The notes: generated from the letters alone by a model not told the origin. Counted from the stretch's first letter, positions 11,287-22,747 are shown. The stretch: DNA of 64,000 nt from Lumbricus rubellus (GCA_945859605.1 OX243819.1:2638754-2702753); one strand, 5' to 3'. Translations and numbers: made by a program.

Positions 11287-11683
11287 TAGGCCCCTATAAT
11301 TATAATATTTATAATTACCAAGTTTGACGAAGCAGGACGTTTTGGCTCTGGACAATTTGGCGACGGTTGTTTTGGCACCGGTACTTGAATGGAAACTGGA
11401 TTGATAAAACTGAATATTGGCGTAAGTGGAATCAGGATTTATAGAAGTAGCTGTTCCTGTCAATGGGAGCTGGATGGAACTAAGTCTTTGCTTCAATGAA
11501 TGGAATTAATCTCTGCCTAAATAGAGATGGGTTTGACTATATCGGTAATTTGTGATTCACGCAGAAGTGCTGATATTCTTGTGTACGCCTATACATGTAG
11601 ATTTTTTCTAGTCTGATATACATTAAAATATGTAGGCCTACACTAAATGGATGGCCTTTAAGTTAACTTTTTACTATACTAAC

Positions 11684-11970
11684 CTCCCCGTTTTTGAAGA
11701 TCGATGCCACTTGCGTTTGATTGGTTTGTCGAAGACATCCGGTGAAACTTGGTAGCTTTTTGTTCGTGAAGGATCTAATAACCTTCAGAAGTTCTGAGTT
11801 CTTATCTCGGTTTAAATTTTGTCTTTTGATGAATTGGCTTTGTTCTTTCGTTATGCAGTTGTGAGATAACAGCGAATCGATGAATTCATCATTTGGTTGA
11901 ATATTTTTCAAAAGAAAATCTTTGTTGTTTCTATAAATTGCTGAAAGTTTCTTGTCTCTCTCATAACAAT
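11684..11970 (-). CDS. CARD exon of CARD/NHL gene, copy A (one base short)
   Basis: A 287 bp exon after acceptor GTATTTGCAG. It encodes a CARD-like death-fold domain: RNNKDFLLKNIQPNDEFIDS, LLSHNCITKEQSQFIK and NSELLKVIRSFTNKKLPSF then CLRQTNQTQVASI, matching the helix pattern of CARDs (D-x-hh-D-x-L, then IT.EQ, then LL..I). CARDs form helical signalling assemblies in apoptosis and innate immunity. The 5' boundary phase joins correctly to the F-box-like exon. At the 3' end the donor GAG|GTTAGT leaves phase 0, while copy B leaves phase 1. Joined to the next exon, copy A would hit a stop within three codons. Either copy A is a truncated or decaying gene or it uses another donor. Confidence 0.65.
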
Positions 11971-13240
11971 CTGCAAATACAAATAGGCTACTTTCATTAC
12001 ATTTTAATAATGATGCACATAATGTAACTTTAACCTAGGGTCTACATCATGTCCTTAGCTCGAAACAATTTCCCCGAAGGATGCAAATAAATCAAGGCCT
12101 GCAGACAGAGGAGTAAACAGATGGAACAAATGAGGCTTCACGTAGACATAGACTCCACTAACATCTGAGAAACACTGCAATCAATCCCACAAGAACAGTC
12201 CACCAATAACCATTATGATAGCTCTTACTAGCCAATTACCGTAGGCTACTTCTAATAGTAGCGTAAGTGTTCAAGGACACGCCTGGCAGTCTGTTATTTA
12301 TAAATTCGGTTATCAACTAAGTCAACACTTTGCAGTTGAAGTCCAATTGTACAAAGCAGTTCTCTCAATTTTAGTGTAACTTCACTACCATCGATTGACT
12401 TCAGATCAGGCCTGTCTTCAGCCATTGCTGTGTGTTATGACGCTTTTAAGCATTTTAAAGAATTATTTGTTAAAGTGAATTTTTTATAAATCTTATAAAT
12501 TATTCCATAGTCGACATTTCTGATTTACTTGCGAAAGATAGATCTACATGCAGGCCTATGCCAAATGTGTCATACGACGTTATTAGGTCGCGAGTTCGCG
12601 ACTCGCGATTCAAAAGTTGGACCACTCCTTATAATCCGTTTTCAGGGCACATTTGCAATATAGTGTAACCTCCGAACTCAATACCTTTAACTCACAATAT
12701 GATTGGAAGTTTTGGTTTTAGCGATAGAACGATGTGAGGTCTTTCGAATGGCGCCGAATCTCAATCACATCAAGACAATGACCAGCGTGGAATGCTAGCT
12801 GGTCCTGCTCTGGAGATCTTGTCTCTCCAGTTTCCTACTAGTTATGAGGGATTTCTTTAGAGGGTATGTACAGTGTTTTGTACACAGTAGTCTGCAAGTT
12901 CGAAACATTATGTTCGATGGCCGTCTTCGATCCACTAAGTAGGCCCTATTCTGAACATGCTGTAAACTGTGTGCAAAGGCATAATAGTAGTGCAGTGGAT
13001 ATTTCTTCCTGTTATCGGTATTGTTCACTTTTAAATAATCGCCTATTTAGGAGTATTAGGCCTATTGAAGAAGTTGCTTTTGCTAAGCATTCAAATGGCG
13101 CTGTTTCAAGTGCCTGAGTAAGTGACTAATCCTGCGATGCGGTAATGGTAAAGGTTCGAGAATAATAATAGACTAGGCTATTCTATCAGTAAAATGTCTT
13201 GTGGTTGAAGTTGGAAAGTAATGCTTGGAATGAAACTTGC
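11971..13240. other. Intron between F-box-like and CARD exons, copy A
   Basis: No gene or RNA recognised. Alignable with 29494-31115. Differences include TA-flanked micro-insertions. Confidence 0.4.
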
Positions 13241-13427
13241 CTCTCAAGTATCGCCAGATTTCCCTCTTGAATCGTTTTCTTGTGATTCTTCGATAAAAGC
13301 AAACGTCAACTGATTTGAGAGACCTGATAACTTCTTCGTTTCTATGATTTACTGGTGAATTCAATATCCAATGCACGTAGGATTTTCGTAGGATATTGTC
13401 CAACAACTCGAACGGAAGATCGTACAG
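13241..13427 (-). CDS. F-box-like exon of CARD/NHL gene, copy A
   Basis: A 187 bp exon after acceptor TTGCATTTCAG and before an apparent GC donor (GAGAG|GCAAGT). It encodes LYDLPFELLDNILRKSY, then a linker, then RSLKSVDVCFYRRITRKRFK and IWRYLR. The LP.ELL..IL start followed by a V..CFY..I helix resembles an F-box, a roughly 45-residue Skp1-binding motif, but several usual positions differ, so this is tentative. The exon enters at phase 0 and leaves at phase 1, the same as copy B (31116-31302), and the phases fit both neighbours. Confidence 0.5.
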
Positions 13428-13829
13428 CTGAAATGCAACACTAAGTCTTATTAGCTATTTGTCTATCGGATTCTGCTATAGCGCCACTTCAAGCTCTATA
13501 GGGCCTACACGGAAGCGCTAAGCGCTTAAGCGCCCGCTTAACTTCCCTGCGCGTCGGCTTGAGATGAAATCGAACCTGGAACCAAGGCCACAGAACCCAT
13601 CACTACACCACCACGCTTCACAACACGTGCAAACATAAGGCTGGCAGAATGTAATTTTATTGTGGGCCCTACCGCAACTCCGTACAATAACTGCCATAAA
13701 ATAATAGTGATAATTTTATTATTAGGCTACATACCGAACCCACAATTATCTCCACAAACCCTTCAGCATCCAGTTAAACCGCTATTATAGGCCTAACTCT
13801 ATGCAAAAATAGTGGATAGGCCTATCGAA

Positions 13830-14625
13830 CATGGGCGCCCGCAGAAATTTTTTCAAGGGGGCAAAATTTTTTGATGATCACAGTTAGGCTACCGTTAATG
13901 TTTTAGCAGCAAGAGCTTGAAAAACGCATAGCTGGAAATTAAAAGCACGAGTATTTTTCAATGAGGTTTCTTAATGCAACTTTTTCAGTTTCATTTTGTG
14001 TATCAGTATTAATGAATAGTTTCTTTAGTGCGAAGAATTTTTTTAAAAATAACAAAGTTGATGTTAAAAGTGGGTTCCTGAAGCGGCGCTGTAATATTAT
14101 AAGTCCATTAAATGAATGAATAGGCTAAACGAACAAAAAAATAGGTGTCAGTTTTCAAGGTGCAAGTAATCCTCTAGCATGCTACTTCTATATTGTAATA
14201 ATAATTTCTAAACTTCTTGAATTCGGTGAACTGCTGAGAAATTTCTAATTTTGGAATTGGTATTGATACTTAATTTTGTGCAGTTGTGAAAGGTTACATG
14301 GTAGCGAGATTCCAATCAAGTAGGCCATAATCTATAGAAAAATACTATTTGCAAGAGCACCTGCCGGATGGTTAACAACCAATGGTCATTGTTCCAGCTT
14401 TTAACAAGTTGTTGATAATGCAAGGTAAAAAAATTAAGAGCATGTTTATTTCTACAGAGATTTCTAAACAAAGATTTCTGACTTTCACTGTTTGTATCAT
14501 TCGTATCATTAGTGCTTTAATGTGAAGAAATTTGTTGAAACCCAAACGTAGTATAGTTAGAAAAATAAGTTTCAATTTTTTAGGGGGGGCAAGTGCCCCC
14601 CTGCCCCTATGTGCGGGCGCCCATG
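13830..14625. mobile_element. hAT-type element, GGGCGCCCGC family
   Basis: Inverted ends CATGGGCGCCCGCAGAAAT and (reverse) CATGGGCGCCCGCACATAG, flanked by an exact 8-base duplication CTATCGAA (13822-13829 and 14626-14633). 796 bp with no transposase. A longer member of the family at 6969-7259. Confidence 0.8.
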
Positions 14626-14878
14626 CTATCGAAGCCACATGAAAATTTAATTGCTTTGTCGACGATCATCCAAATTCAGCAATTTTGGATGGGACGTTGC
14701 TTGAATTTAAAGGTTTAGTGTGGAGCGTCAGCGTCTTGTGACCACAAGTCCGACCAACAGAAACAAAAAATAATCAGAATCTTGCAGAATAAGCTTATAG
14801 AAAACGACAAAAATGAACTCGCGCTGCTACATAATCATTGAACTTTTAAGAAATTATGTATGTAGCCTAGGCCTATAC

Positions 14879-16273
14879 CAGTGGTTCCCAACCTTTTTGA
14901 ACCTTAGGGCCACTTTTTCTAAGTTGGAGGACAAGCGGGCCATTTTTTCTTAGTTAAAGGACATTAGGGGGCCACAATTATAAAATTTACTTAGCTAAAA
15001 CCATATAAAATTGCTATAATTGATTTAAATTAGAATGTTTTATGTTATTTATAGACGTCAAAATAAAATAACTTTGTAATAGAAAATAATTATGTGTTCT
15101 ATCCTGTCAAAATTGTCGATTTTTCATACTTTTTTGTTTATTCTTTTGAGTAGGGTTGCCACCTTTTACCCAACAAAAGTCGGGACATCCGACACCCATG
15201 CCAATTTCCAATTTTCTACTTCCCTCCCGTCATAATTTCCTCGTAAAATGCAGCTCCAGGGGACCGGGGAGTCCATGGAAATTTTCAGAATTAATGAGAA
15301 AGTTATAATTTTATGTTCCTTGACATCCTTGAGGTCCTTCTCGTAAATTTTAAGTTTTTTTCACGAAGCCTCGAACAGACGCACAGGGCTGCTCAGAGCA
15401 CAATGAAAACAACGAAAGCAATCAGTTATTTTGTATATACGACATTATGATTAAGTGTCAATAACAATGAAAACAAAGTTTCACAAATGCAAAAAGCAGT
15501 TCACTGTTCCAACTTCCAAGTGGACCAAGTTCAGTACTGAAATTCGAACTCTTCAATAAACTTCAAAATTAAAAATCATATACATAATCATAATCATAAT
15601 GCATATAATAAATATGCATTTGTAGCAGCTTTACTTAGCTTAGGGCCTTAGACCTACTAAGCTACTGAGTAGGCTACTAACCTATTAGTTTAGCACCAGG
15701 CTATCAGCTGCAGTCCTGCTATCACTTGCAGTAGCAGCACGCTTCTTCCAAGTGTACTTAGCATTCCCTGCTGCCGCAGCCAGTAACTTTTGGTCGCAGA
15801 TAACCCTAGAATAAAAATCTCTACAGGGTAGCTCATAATTGGTAAAAACTTGAAGTTCTGCTTTAACCAAAGAGACACTCATTTATTGTGATTCACATAT
15901 GCTCTGACGTCATTAGTGATAGTCACTGCTGCCAGCGCCAGCAGCCAGCGTGGCCCGTGTACTCTGGACTGCGCAGTCTGCGCTGCAGCGGCTGCATAAA
16001 TAAGTATTGGTGAATTCGCTGTGCTTAAGTTATATTTTTATTTTTTACGTTTAATAAAATTTGTTTTCCAAAATAAAATGACGAATTAGCAAAAAAACGG
16101 GACATTAGGCGTCCCGACCATGGTCTGACCGGGACGCGGGACATTTGTGCTGAGAATCGGGACAGTCCCGCAGAAATCGGGACAGGTGGCAACCCTACTT
16201 TTGAGAGATGAGGGCCATTTTAGAGGCCTGGCGGGCCACTTTTGGCCCGCGGGCCACGGGTTGGGAACCGCTG
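14879..16273. mobile_element. Outer hAT-type element, copy 1 (CAGTGGTTCCCAACC ends)
   Basis: Ends CAGTGGTTCCCAACCTTTTT and (reverse) CAGCGGTTCCCAACCCGTGG. Exact 8-base target duplication GCCTATAC at 14871-14878 and 16274-16281. These ends are typical of hAT/Charlie-like non-autonomous elements. It carries a second complete element inside (15151-16197). A near-identical composite lies inverted at 17841-19257. Confidence 0.85.
15151..16197. mobile_element. Inner hAT-type element nested in the outer one, copy 1
   Basis: Ends TAGGGTTGCCACC and (reverse) TAGGGTTGCCACCTGTCCCG. Exact 8-base duplication CTTTTGAG at 15143-15150 and 16198-16205. 1047 bp. It contains a 65-codon open frame (15685-15882, minus) that matches no family I know and is preserved in the other copy, which by itself only reflects recent copying. 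Confidence 0.85.
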
Positions 16274-16288
16274 GCCTATACGGTACAG

Positions 16289-16543
16289 TGGGGCGCGGTG
16301 GTCTAGTGGTGGCGTCGTTGACTTGAAGCCGGAAGGTTCGAGGTTCGAATCCACCCTCAAGCCACTGCGTAGGGACCTTGGGCAAGTCCTTCACTCACAA
16401 TTGCTCAGCGCTTCGGCGTGAAACTCCGATGCAGTGTCCGCTCCACATTCGGGAGCGCCTCTGAGTAGAGAGCTTGAAGGGGCGCTATAACAAGTGCACA
16501 TACATACATACATACATACATACATACATACATACATACATAC
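16289..16543 (+). mobile_element. tRNA-derived SINE with TACA-repeat tail
   Basis: Starts with a tRNA-like head containing box A (GCGCGGTGGTCTAGTGG, about 16293-16309) and box B (GGTTCGAATCC, 16342-16352), the two internal RNA polymerase III promoter elements. The body ends GGGAGCGCCTCTGAGTAG... GGCGCTATAACAAGTGCA, then a TACA microsatellite from about 16500. It is not a functional tRNA: the cloverleaf is not kept. The 3' tail resembles the ends of LINEs in this window. Confidence 0.8.
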
Positions 16544-17405
16544 AGTCTATTGCTGCCCTGTTTTTGTCTGCACCAGTCGAAAGGCTCTCTGCTGGCATTA
16601 TTGTAAGGTCTAAATGACGACGGTTACAGATAACTTGTTTGAACAGCTGCTGCTTCTTATGGAAAGTTAAATAAACATTTTCTGAAAAAAAATAATACAC
16701 ACAGAAAGAATGAGAAAGGCAAGCGATGCCTCTGTAAGTTTTCAAAATTCTTAGGATTAATCAATTAGGCTAATCCTAAAACATTTTTATAGAGCCCTTC
16801 AAGATCTCTATTCAGAAGCACTCCCAAGCCAGGCCTGGTCAAAGAGAAATGTTTTGAGAAGACGATGGAAAGATAGTAGAGTGCTGCGAAAGAGAGCTGA
16901 GAGCAACAGGGAGAACATTCCAGACAGAATTCTCGGTGCTGCATACTCGCAGTGTGTGAGATATAGTTGAACGCAGCGAACGGCGGCGATGTAAGCCCCT
17001 AAGTAATTTGTAATTGATGTAACTGAAATATCGTAATTTGTAAAAAGAAATCTGGAAATTTAAAACATCTAGTTATTGCAAGTATTTCGTAATTCAATTA
17101 CATTTTCTCAAGTAGGCCTAATGGGTCATTTTGTAATCCAATTGCATTTTCTGTAGCAATTGGTTGGTTGTAATTCAATTATATGTTAATGTGCAATTTG
17201 CCCTGCCCTGACCAGAAGAAATATGGATTACCGAGGAGGTCAGACATTGGAGGATAGCAGAAGGCAGTATACATAAGTTATTTGCACGACAGCATTCTGG
17301 AGGAGTCGAGAGAGTATCGGTAGGTATGCAAATAGCCAGATTTTGTTGTTAAACTTGTTGCCTAAATAGGCCTATTTTGACAAAAAAAATAATACCCAAT
17401 CTTAC

Positions 17406-17542
17406 CGTTGTACAACATGGAGCTTTGTTCTGTTTATCTTCTGGATTCATGACAATTCCTTTAAAATAATAGAAAGGTGGAAGAAATATGAAATTGTAAT
17501 TGATGTAACTGAAATAACAATCAGTCTCGTCAACTCTTTTCT
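17406..17542 (-). CDS. Short hydrophobic exon of CARD/NHL gene, copy A
   Basis: Open to the strong donor ACG|GTAAGA at 17405, phase 0, which fits the following F-box-like exon. The coding end reads INYNFIFLPPFYYFKGIV then MNPEDKQNKAPCCTT, with aromatic and hydrophobic residues that could form a short membrane or buried segment. Two acceptors are plausible: CTATAAAG at 17543 (phase fits the first exon at 20440-20536) or GTTATTTCAG at 17509 (phase fits the candidate exon ending at 20035). About 165 bp covering the exon and its upstream flank are identical to copy B. Function unknown. Confidence 0.55.
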
Positions 17543-17840
17543 CTTTATAGAAACATACATGCATTTACCCAAAGCAATAGGTAACAATCTACTAATCTAC
17601 ATTCATGAACTTTCAAAACATTTAGTTTGTTGCATTGCCGGTATTCAATATTTGCCGTTTTAGCGACTACATTAAAAAGTCTTAAATGCAAAGAATTGAA
17701 CTACTGTTTACATGCATGGCATCTCTTATGAAAGAGGAAAAGGCTACCGAGGTCGATTTCCTGGAAACTTTATAGGGCCTACCTGTGGTCTTATAAAAAG
17801 ATTTCAAATCCACGACATAGGCCTACATGTAGGTCTACGA

Positions 17841-19257
17841 CAGCGGTTCCCAACCCGTGGCCCGCGGGCCAAAAGTGGCCCGCCAGGCCTACAAAAATGG
17901 CCCGCCAGGCCTCTAAAATGGCCCTCATCTCTCAAAAGTAGGGTTGCCACCTGTCCCGATTTCTGCGGGACTGTCCCGATTCTCAGCACAAATGTCCCGC
18001 GTCCCGGTCAGACCATGGTCGGGACGCCTAATGTCCCGTTTTTTTGCTAATTCGTCATTTTATTTTGGAAAACAAATTTTATTAAACGTAAAAAATAAAA
18101 ATATAACTTAAGCACAGCGAATTCACCAATACTTATTTATGCAGCCGCTGCAGCGCAGACTGCGCAGTCCAGAGTACACGGGCCACGCTGGCTACTGGCG
18201 CTGGCAGCAGTGACTATCACTAATGACGTCAGAGCATATGTGAATCACAATAAATGAGTGTCTCTTTGGTTAAAGCAGAACTTCAAGTTTTTACCAATTA
18301 TGAGCTACCCTGTAGAGATTTTTATTCTAGGGTTATCTGCGACCAAAAGTTACTGGCTGCGGCAGCAGGGAATGCTAAGTACACTTGGAAGAAGCGTGCT
18401 GCTACTGCAAGTGATAGCAGGACTGCAGCTGATAGCCTGGTGCTAAACTAATAGGTTAGTAGCCTACTCAGTAGCTTAGTAGGTCTAAGGCCCTAAGCTA
18501 AGTAAAGCTGCTACAAATGCATATTTATTATATGCATTATGATTATGATTATGTATATGATTTTTAATTTTGAAGTTTATTGAAGAGTTCGAATTTCAGT
18601 ACTGAACTTGGTCCACTTGGAAGTTGGAACAGTGAACTGCTTTTTGCATTTGTGAAACTTTGTTTTCATTGTTATTGACACTTAATCATAATGTCGTATA
18701 TACAAAATAACTGATTGCTTTCGTTGTTTTCATTGTGCTCTGAGCAGCCCTGTGCGTCTGTTCGAGGCTTCGTGAAAAAAACTTAAAATTTACGAGAAGG
18801 ACCTCAAGGATGTCAAGGAACATAAAATTATAACTTTCTCATTAATTCTGAAAATTTCCATGGACTCCCCGGTCCCCTGGAGCTGCATTTTACGAGGAAA
18901 TTATGACGGGAGGGAAGTAGAAAATTGGAAATTGGCATGGGTGTCGGATGTCCCGACTTTTGTTGGGTAAAAGGTGGCAACCCTACTCAAAAGAATAAAC
19001 AAAAAAGTATGAAAAATCGACAATTTTGACAGGATAGAACACATAATTATTTTCTATTACAAAGTTATTTTATTTTGACGTCTATAAATAACATAAAACA
19101 TTCTAATTTAAATCAATTATAGCAATTTTATATGGTTTTAGCTAAGTAAATTTTATAATTGTGGCCCCCTAATGTCCTTTAACTAAGAAAAAATGGCCCG
19201 CTTGTCCTCCAACTTAGAAAAAGTGGCCCTAAGGTTCAAAAAGGTTGGGAACCACTG
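17841..19257. mobile_element. Outer hAT-type element, copy 2 (inverted relative to copy 1)
   Basis: Ends CAGCGGTTCCCAACCCGTGG and ...GGTTGGGAACCACTG, flanked by the exact 8-base duplication GTCTACGA (17833-17840 and 19258-19265). 22 bases longer than copy 1 because of a short GGCCCGCCAGGCC duplication near its start. The equivalent site in copy B (near 32335) is empty. Confidence 0.85.
17939..18985. mobile_element. Inner hAT-type element, copy 2
   Basis: Also 1047 bp, at the same place inside the outer element, with the same flanking 8 bases (CTCAAAAG, the complement of copy 1). This shows it was already inside when the outer element copied itself. The 65-codon frame is at 18254-18451 on plus. 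Confidence 0.85.
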
Positions 19258-19347
19258 GTCTACGACATAGCATCGACAGATTTAAATGGCTGGTGTTAAA
19301 ATAAGAGCGGTGTGATTCTATCATAAGGTAGTTGATTATCATCCTTC

Positions 19348-19846
19348 AAGGCCGTAGCTAGGGGGGTGTTTTGGTGTTTGAACACCCCCCAAAATGGAAA
19401 ATGGAAAAAATAATATAATGCATTTACTAGCACATGATGTAAAAACCATGAAATAAACCATGAAAACACCAACCGAAATGGAAAATGCAAAACAATAGAA
19501 TATTATTCAGTAGCACATAATGGATAAAAAACAGGGAATTAGGCGAAAAATACTAATAAAGCCGTTTCCGATGGTGTTCTGAAATTTTGACGACTAAAAA
19601 AAGTTGTTTTCAGAAATTTTGACAACTAAAAAAAGTCTTTGGAAATGTTGACACCTAAAAAAAGGTGTCTTCAGAAATTGTTACGACTAAAATAAGGTGT
19701 CTTCAGAAACTTTTACGACTAAACAAAGGTGTCTTCAGACATTTTTACGACTAAAATGGTGTTTTCAGAAATTTTGACGACCAAAAAAGTTGTCAGAAAT
19801 TCTCCGCCGAAGAAACACCCCCTGAAATCAAATCCTGGCTACGGCC
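19348..19846. mobile_element. TIR element with internal TTTTGACGACTAAAAAAAG repeats
   Basis: Ends GGCCGTAGCTAGG and (reverse) GGCCGTAGCCAGG. Inside, 19570-19800 is about seven tandem copies of a roughly 30-base unit (TTTTCAGAAATTTTGACGAC, then TAAAAAAAG). Copy B is empty here (near 32410). The target duplication is not clear. Confidence 0.6.
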
Positions 19847-20034
19847 TTTTCCTCCTTATACGGGCAATGGTGGCCTAACTCAATATTATTTGCGTACCAC
19901 TGTTATAATTATCATCAAGATGCTTTGAACCGGACTCTAAGGATCTCTGGGTGCAGGAAATCAAATGCGACCTTAGTAAGACATGAAATCAACTCAGTGT
20001 CTGATCTTCCAACATCTGGACAACGAATGCTTAC

Positions 20035-20100
20035 CATAAAATTTGTTCGAATCTCTCAACTTCACTTGATGGAAGGTCATTCAATTTTATTTGGCACAAT
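20035..20100 (-). CDS. Candidate small exon of CARD/NHL gene, copy A
   Basis: Minus-strand frame reading LNDLPSSEVERFEQIL up to donor TG|GTAAGC (phase 2), which fits the shorter acceptor of the 17406 exon. The upstream acceptor is not visible. In copy B the same stretch has a 13-base TAGGCCTA-containing insertion that breaks the frame, so it is either not an exon or is lost in B. Confidence 0.25.
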
Positions 20101-20439
20101 AATTATTATAGTATAGTTAGGCTTATAATCTTCTAGACTTTCTAGAGGTATTGTGCATTTCAGCATCGTTTCAATAATGCTAAACTGTGGCGTAATGTAG
20201 ACCTACTCACAGAGCTATCAAGATGATGAGACTGTGGTAGGCCTAATTCTATCACTTCGCACGTTACGATATCACCACGCAAGGTCAAGTTGAGTCTTTT
20301 AATATCAGGTTGAAAGATCCATGACACACTGCAACCGACCGCGGAGGCAGCTAGTAGCCGTTGATCATTGGAACACAATAATAAGTATAATCTATATCTT
20401 TGTATGTGAGACTTGCGAGTATAGCATAATAAAGCCTAC

Positions 20440-20536
20440 CTCGCTTGCGAAACGAAAAAATTCGTCGCCAGCTTTTGTGACTTTCATCGTCATTTTCGTC
20501 GTCGGCTCCGTTGATTTTTCCTGCCGAAACACCCAT
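20440..20536 (-). CDS. First exon of CARD/NHL gene, copy A
   Basis: ATG at 20536, donor CGAG|GTAGGC at 20439. It encodes MGVSAGKINGADDENDDESH then KSWRRIFSFRKR, an acidic then basic N-terminus. The same exon occurs in copy B with conserved start, length (97 bp) and donor, and only conservative changes. It ends in phase 1, compatible with the longer 17406-17542 exon. No promoter motif was recognised upstream. Confidence 0.45.
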
Positions 20537-22540
20537 AAATGTCGACTACAGCAAGTTGTTGATTAAAAAAAATCTGATACTTATTTCTGTAAACGTTAAC
20601 CAAAGAAGTTTCTGTAGCCTATGTACTATGTGCGATGCGGCAACATAAGCAACAACAAAGTAGGCTAACTCGCGACACGGCTAGGCTGCATCATGCCTGT
20701 ACGCTCTAAACCAGGATGTCAATACATTGGAGTCTATTTATATCAACAAATTTAGGTCAGCGCCTCATCCAAACTTTGGCCTAATGTTTGTATGTGCACG
20801 TAGGCTACACTTGTTATAGCGCCCCATCCAGCTACCTACTCAGAGGCGCTCCCAACTACAGAGCGGACACTGCATTGGAGTTTCACGCTGAAGCGCTGAG
20901 TGGCGTAGGCTAATGTAAGTCCATAACGGCAAGAGCGGCAATAACGTGTTATTGCGTATGTGTTCTTGATAAAGTTATGTTTGCCGTTTGTGACCAAGCA
21001 GAACCTGATTGGTCTGGTAGCAATTAAAAGTAACCAGTTATTAAAGCTCGTAACAAAGATTTGAGTTTAACAAGTAATAATTTTAAGTCGTAGTTCTTCT
21101 CTCATGTGCAGTCCTTCCTTTTCTTGACACCTCCCGCTCCCAATGTAAGGTACGTCTTTTCTGGACGACGGCGGTTTTCTCGCTGGGCCTGTCACTGGTG
21201 TCGCTCCAGCTAGAACACTAGCGGACACCTGCAGTGGCCGAAACGATTGCCAGGATGGTCATCTACCAGGAGGATGGGCGTTGCAAACGTGACATATACC
21301 AAAGTTGGTATGGCACAAATGAACAATTGATCTAATCAGAAACATGGTTTAGGCCTATACTATTCTACCTAAGGAGATTTCTGTTTGTGCTATAAATTTT
21401 ATGGATTACATCGTTGACAGCATAGCTAGGGAATTTATTTTTGTATCATGCAGGTTTATTTTTTTATTCTTCCTCTTCATAGAATTCGGATAATTTATTG
21501 ACTTTAAATTACTGCTGCGTGACAAACTATTTACAAAACGAATATCTTCTTCTTTTCGTTCTGGCTAGGATTAATCCCTCGCTGAGGAGGGGTCAGCCAC
21601 TCGGATCCTTTGTCTATGAACGAATCTAGTGAAAAAATTGGGGCGTAGTTTTTCTGACTAGATGCCCTCCCTGACGTCAACCACAGTTATCGGTTGTGGA
21701 CCTACATTTGTAGCTCAAAATTAAACGCGTAGATTCTACTCTACAGCCCCTGGGATGCATGGTTGAATTTTAATATGCCGTATAAGGTGCAGTGCCATAA
21801 TTAACGTTAAAATGGCATCAATATAACATTAATTTAATAATTTTACAATTGCAAATAAATGTTGTTAATGGAAAATTAAAGCCATTAAGTTTCATAGGTG
21901 TTCGTATTTTCTTCTTCGATGGCCAGCATTTGGGATGATCCAGGATATAACCGGTTTAGTTTATTTTACAATCTTTAAATGTAGCGCGTTAGCAGTTATA
22001 AATATTGTGTTCAGCAGAATGATGTCAGCCTCTTGCAGTACCACAGTTATTGCATCCTGTTGATGTATGCCGTATTGAAGCAATAAGGCATAATTATGTC
22101 TATCATCTGACGCTCAGTTACAACACACTGGGTTAGTTCAGACTCAATTGATGTTCGACAGAATCCGTTTGTCGTAAAGTGTTTGTAACTGAAGACGTCG
22201 TAATTGGTCTTTTCCATGAAGGACTATATGCCTAATGTAGGCTACATTGTAAATGTAAGCCTACAATGCTACATTGTTCATATTTGCTTAGATGTTAAGC
22301 ATACACTCAATTGATGTACTGTCACATTAATTTTATATCTAGGCCCTATTGTGTTAAACCGTTAGTTTACGTTGCTAAACTATAGGTCTATTTAACAAGA
22401 ACGTAGCCTACGTTCCCAACTTATTAACTACTAGACCTATATCAGAAAACATTTCCAATACTGTGTGCCAGCCAAGAAGACTCTATTTGGGAGTGACATT
22501 ATATCGGAAAAAGAGACGTTTGTTTGTATGTTTGTTATAT
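20537..22540. other. Intergenic region of copy A
   Basis: Probable upstream region of the minus-strand gene. It contains a truncated SINE tail at 20805-20915. The rest, including 21000-21550 with no counterpart in copy B, shows no gene. 21720-22440 aligns with 34680-35370. Confidence 0.4.
20805..20915 (-). mobile_element. SINE 3' fragment
   Basis: CACTTGTTATAGCGCCCC... through GAAGCGCTGAGTGG matches the 3' half of the SINE at 22541-22747. The tRNA-like head is missing. Confidence 0.65.
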
Positions 22541-22747
22541 GCGCACTTGTTATAGCGCTCCTTCAAGCTCTCTCTACTCAGAGGCGCTTCCGAATGCAGA
22601 GCGGACACTGCATCGGAGTTTCATGCTGAAGCGCTGAGCGATTGTGAGTGAAGGACTTCACCAAGGTCCTTACGCGGCGAGGGGATTCGAACCTCGAACC
22701 TTCCGGCTCCAAGGCAACCACGCCACCACTACACCACCGCGCCCCAC
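22541..22747 (-). mobile_element. tRNA-derived SINE, full length
   Basis: Reverse orientation of the 16289 SINE, with box B (GGATTCGAACC, about 22683-22693) and the box A region near 22725. Copy B has an empty site (near 41490), so it inserted after the duplication or was lost there. Confidence 0.75.

Larger units (their letters stand above)
9839..11683. other. Intron between CARD and TRADD-like exons, copy A
   Basis: No exon found. It holds the hairpin at 10152-10216, the palindromic repeat cluster at 10380-10505 and the AATAT microsatellite at 11237-11286, listed separately. The remainder is AT-rich and partly alignable with 27810-29205. Confidence 0.4.
13428..17405. other. Intron of copy A expanded by transposons
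   Basis: Copy B has only about 260 bp here (31303-31563). Most of the A stretch from about 13480 to 17180 is absent from B. It contains the MITE at 13830, the nested hAT pair at 14879 and the SINE at 16289. The bases between them show no gene. Confidence 0.6.

Noticed and set aside
15685..15882. Conserved 65-codon gene (also at 18254-18451)
   Set aside because: Identity reflects recent copying of the nested hAT element; no independent evidence of coding.
16289..16365. tRNA gene
   Set aside because: Boxes A and B are present, but the stems do not pair as a tRNA and the sequence is the head of a repeated SINE.
20160..20378. Additional exon of the CARD/NHL gene (VSWIFQPDIKRLNLTLRG)
   Set aside because: Copy B has a frame-changing base in the same stretch and no clear acceptor; left out of the gene model.
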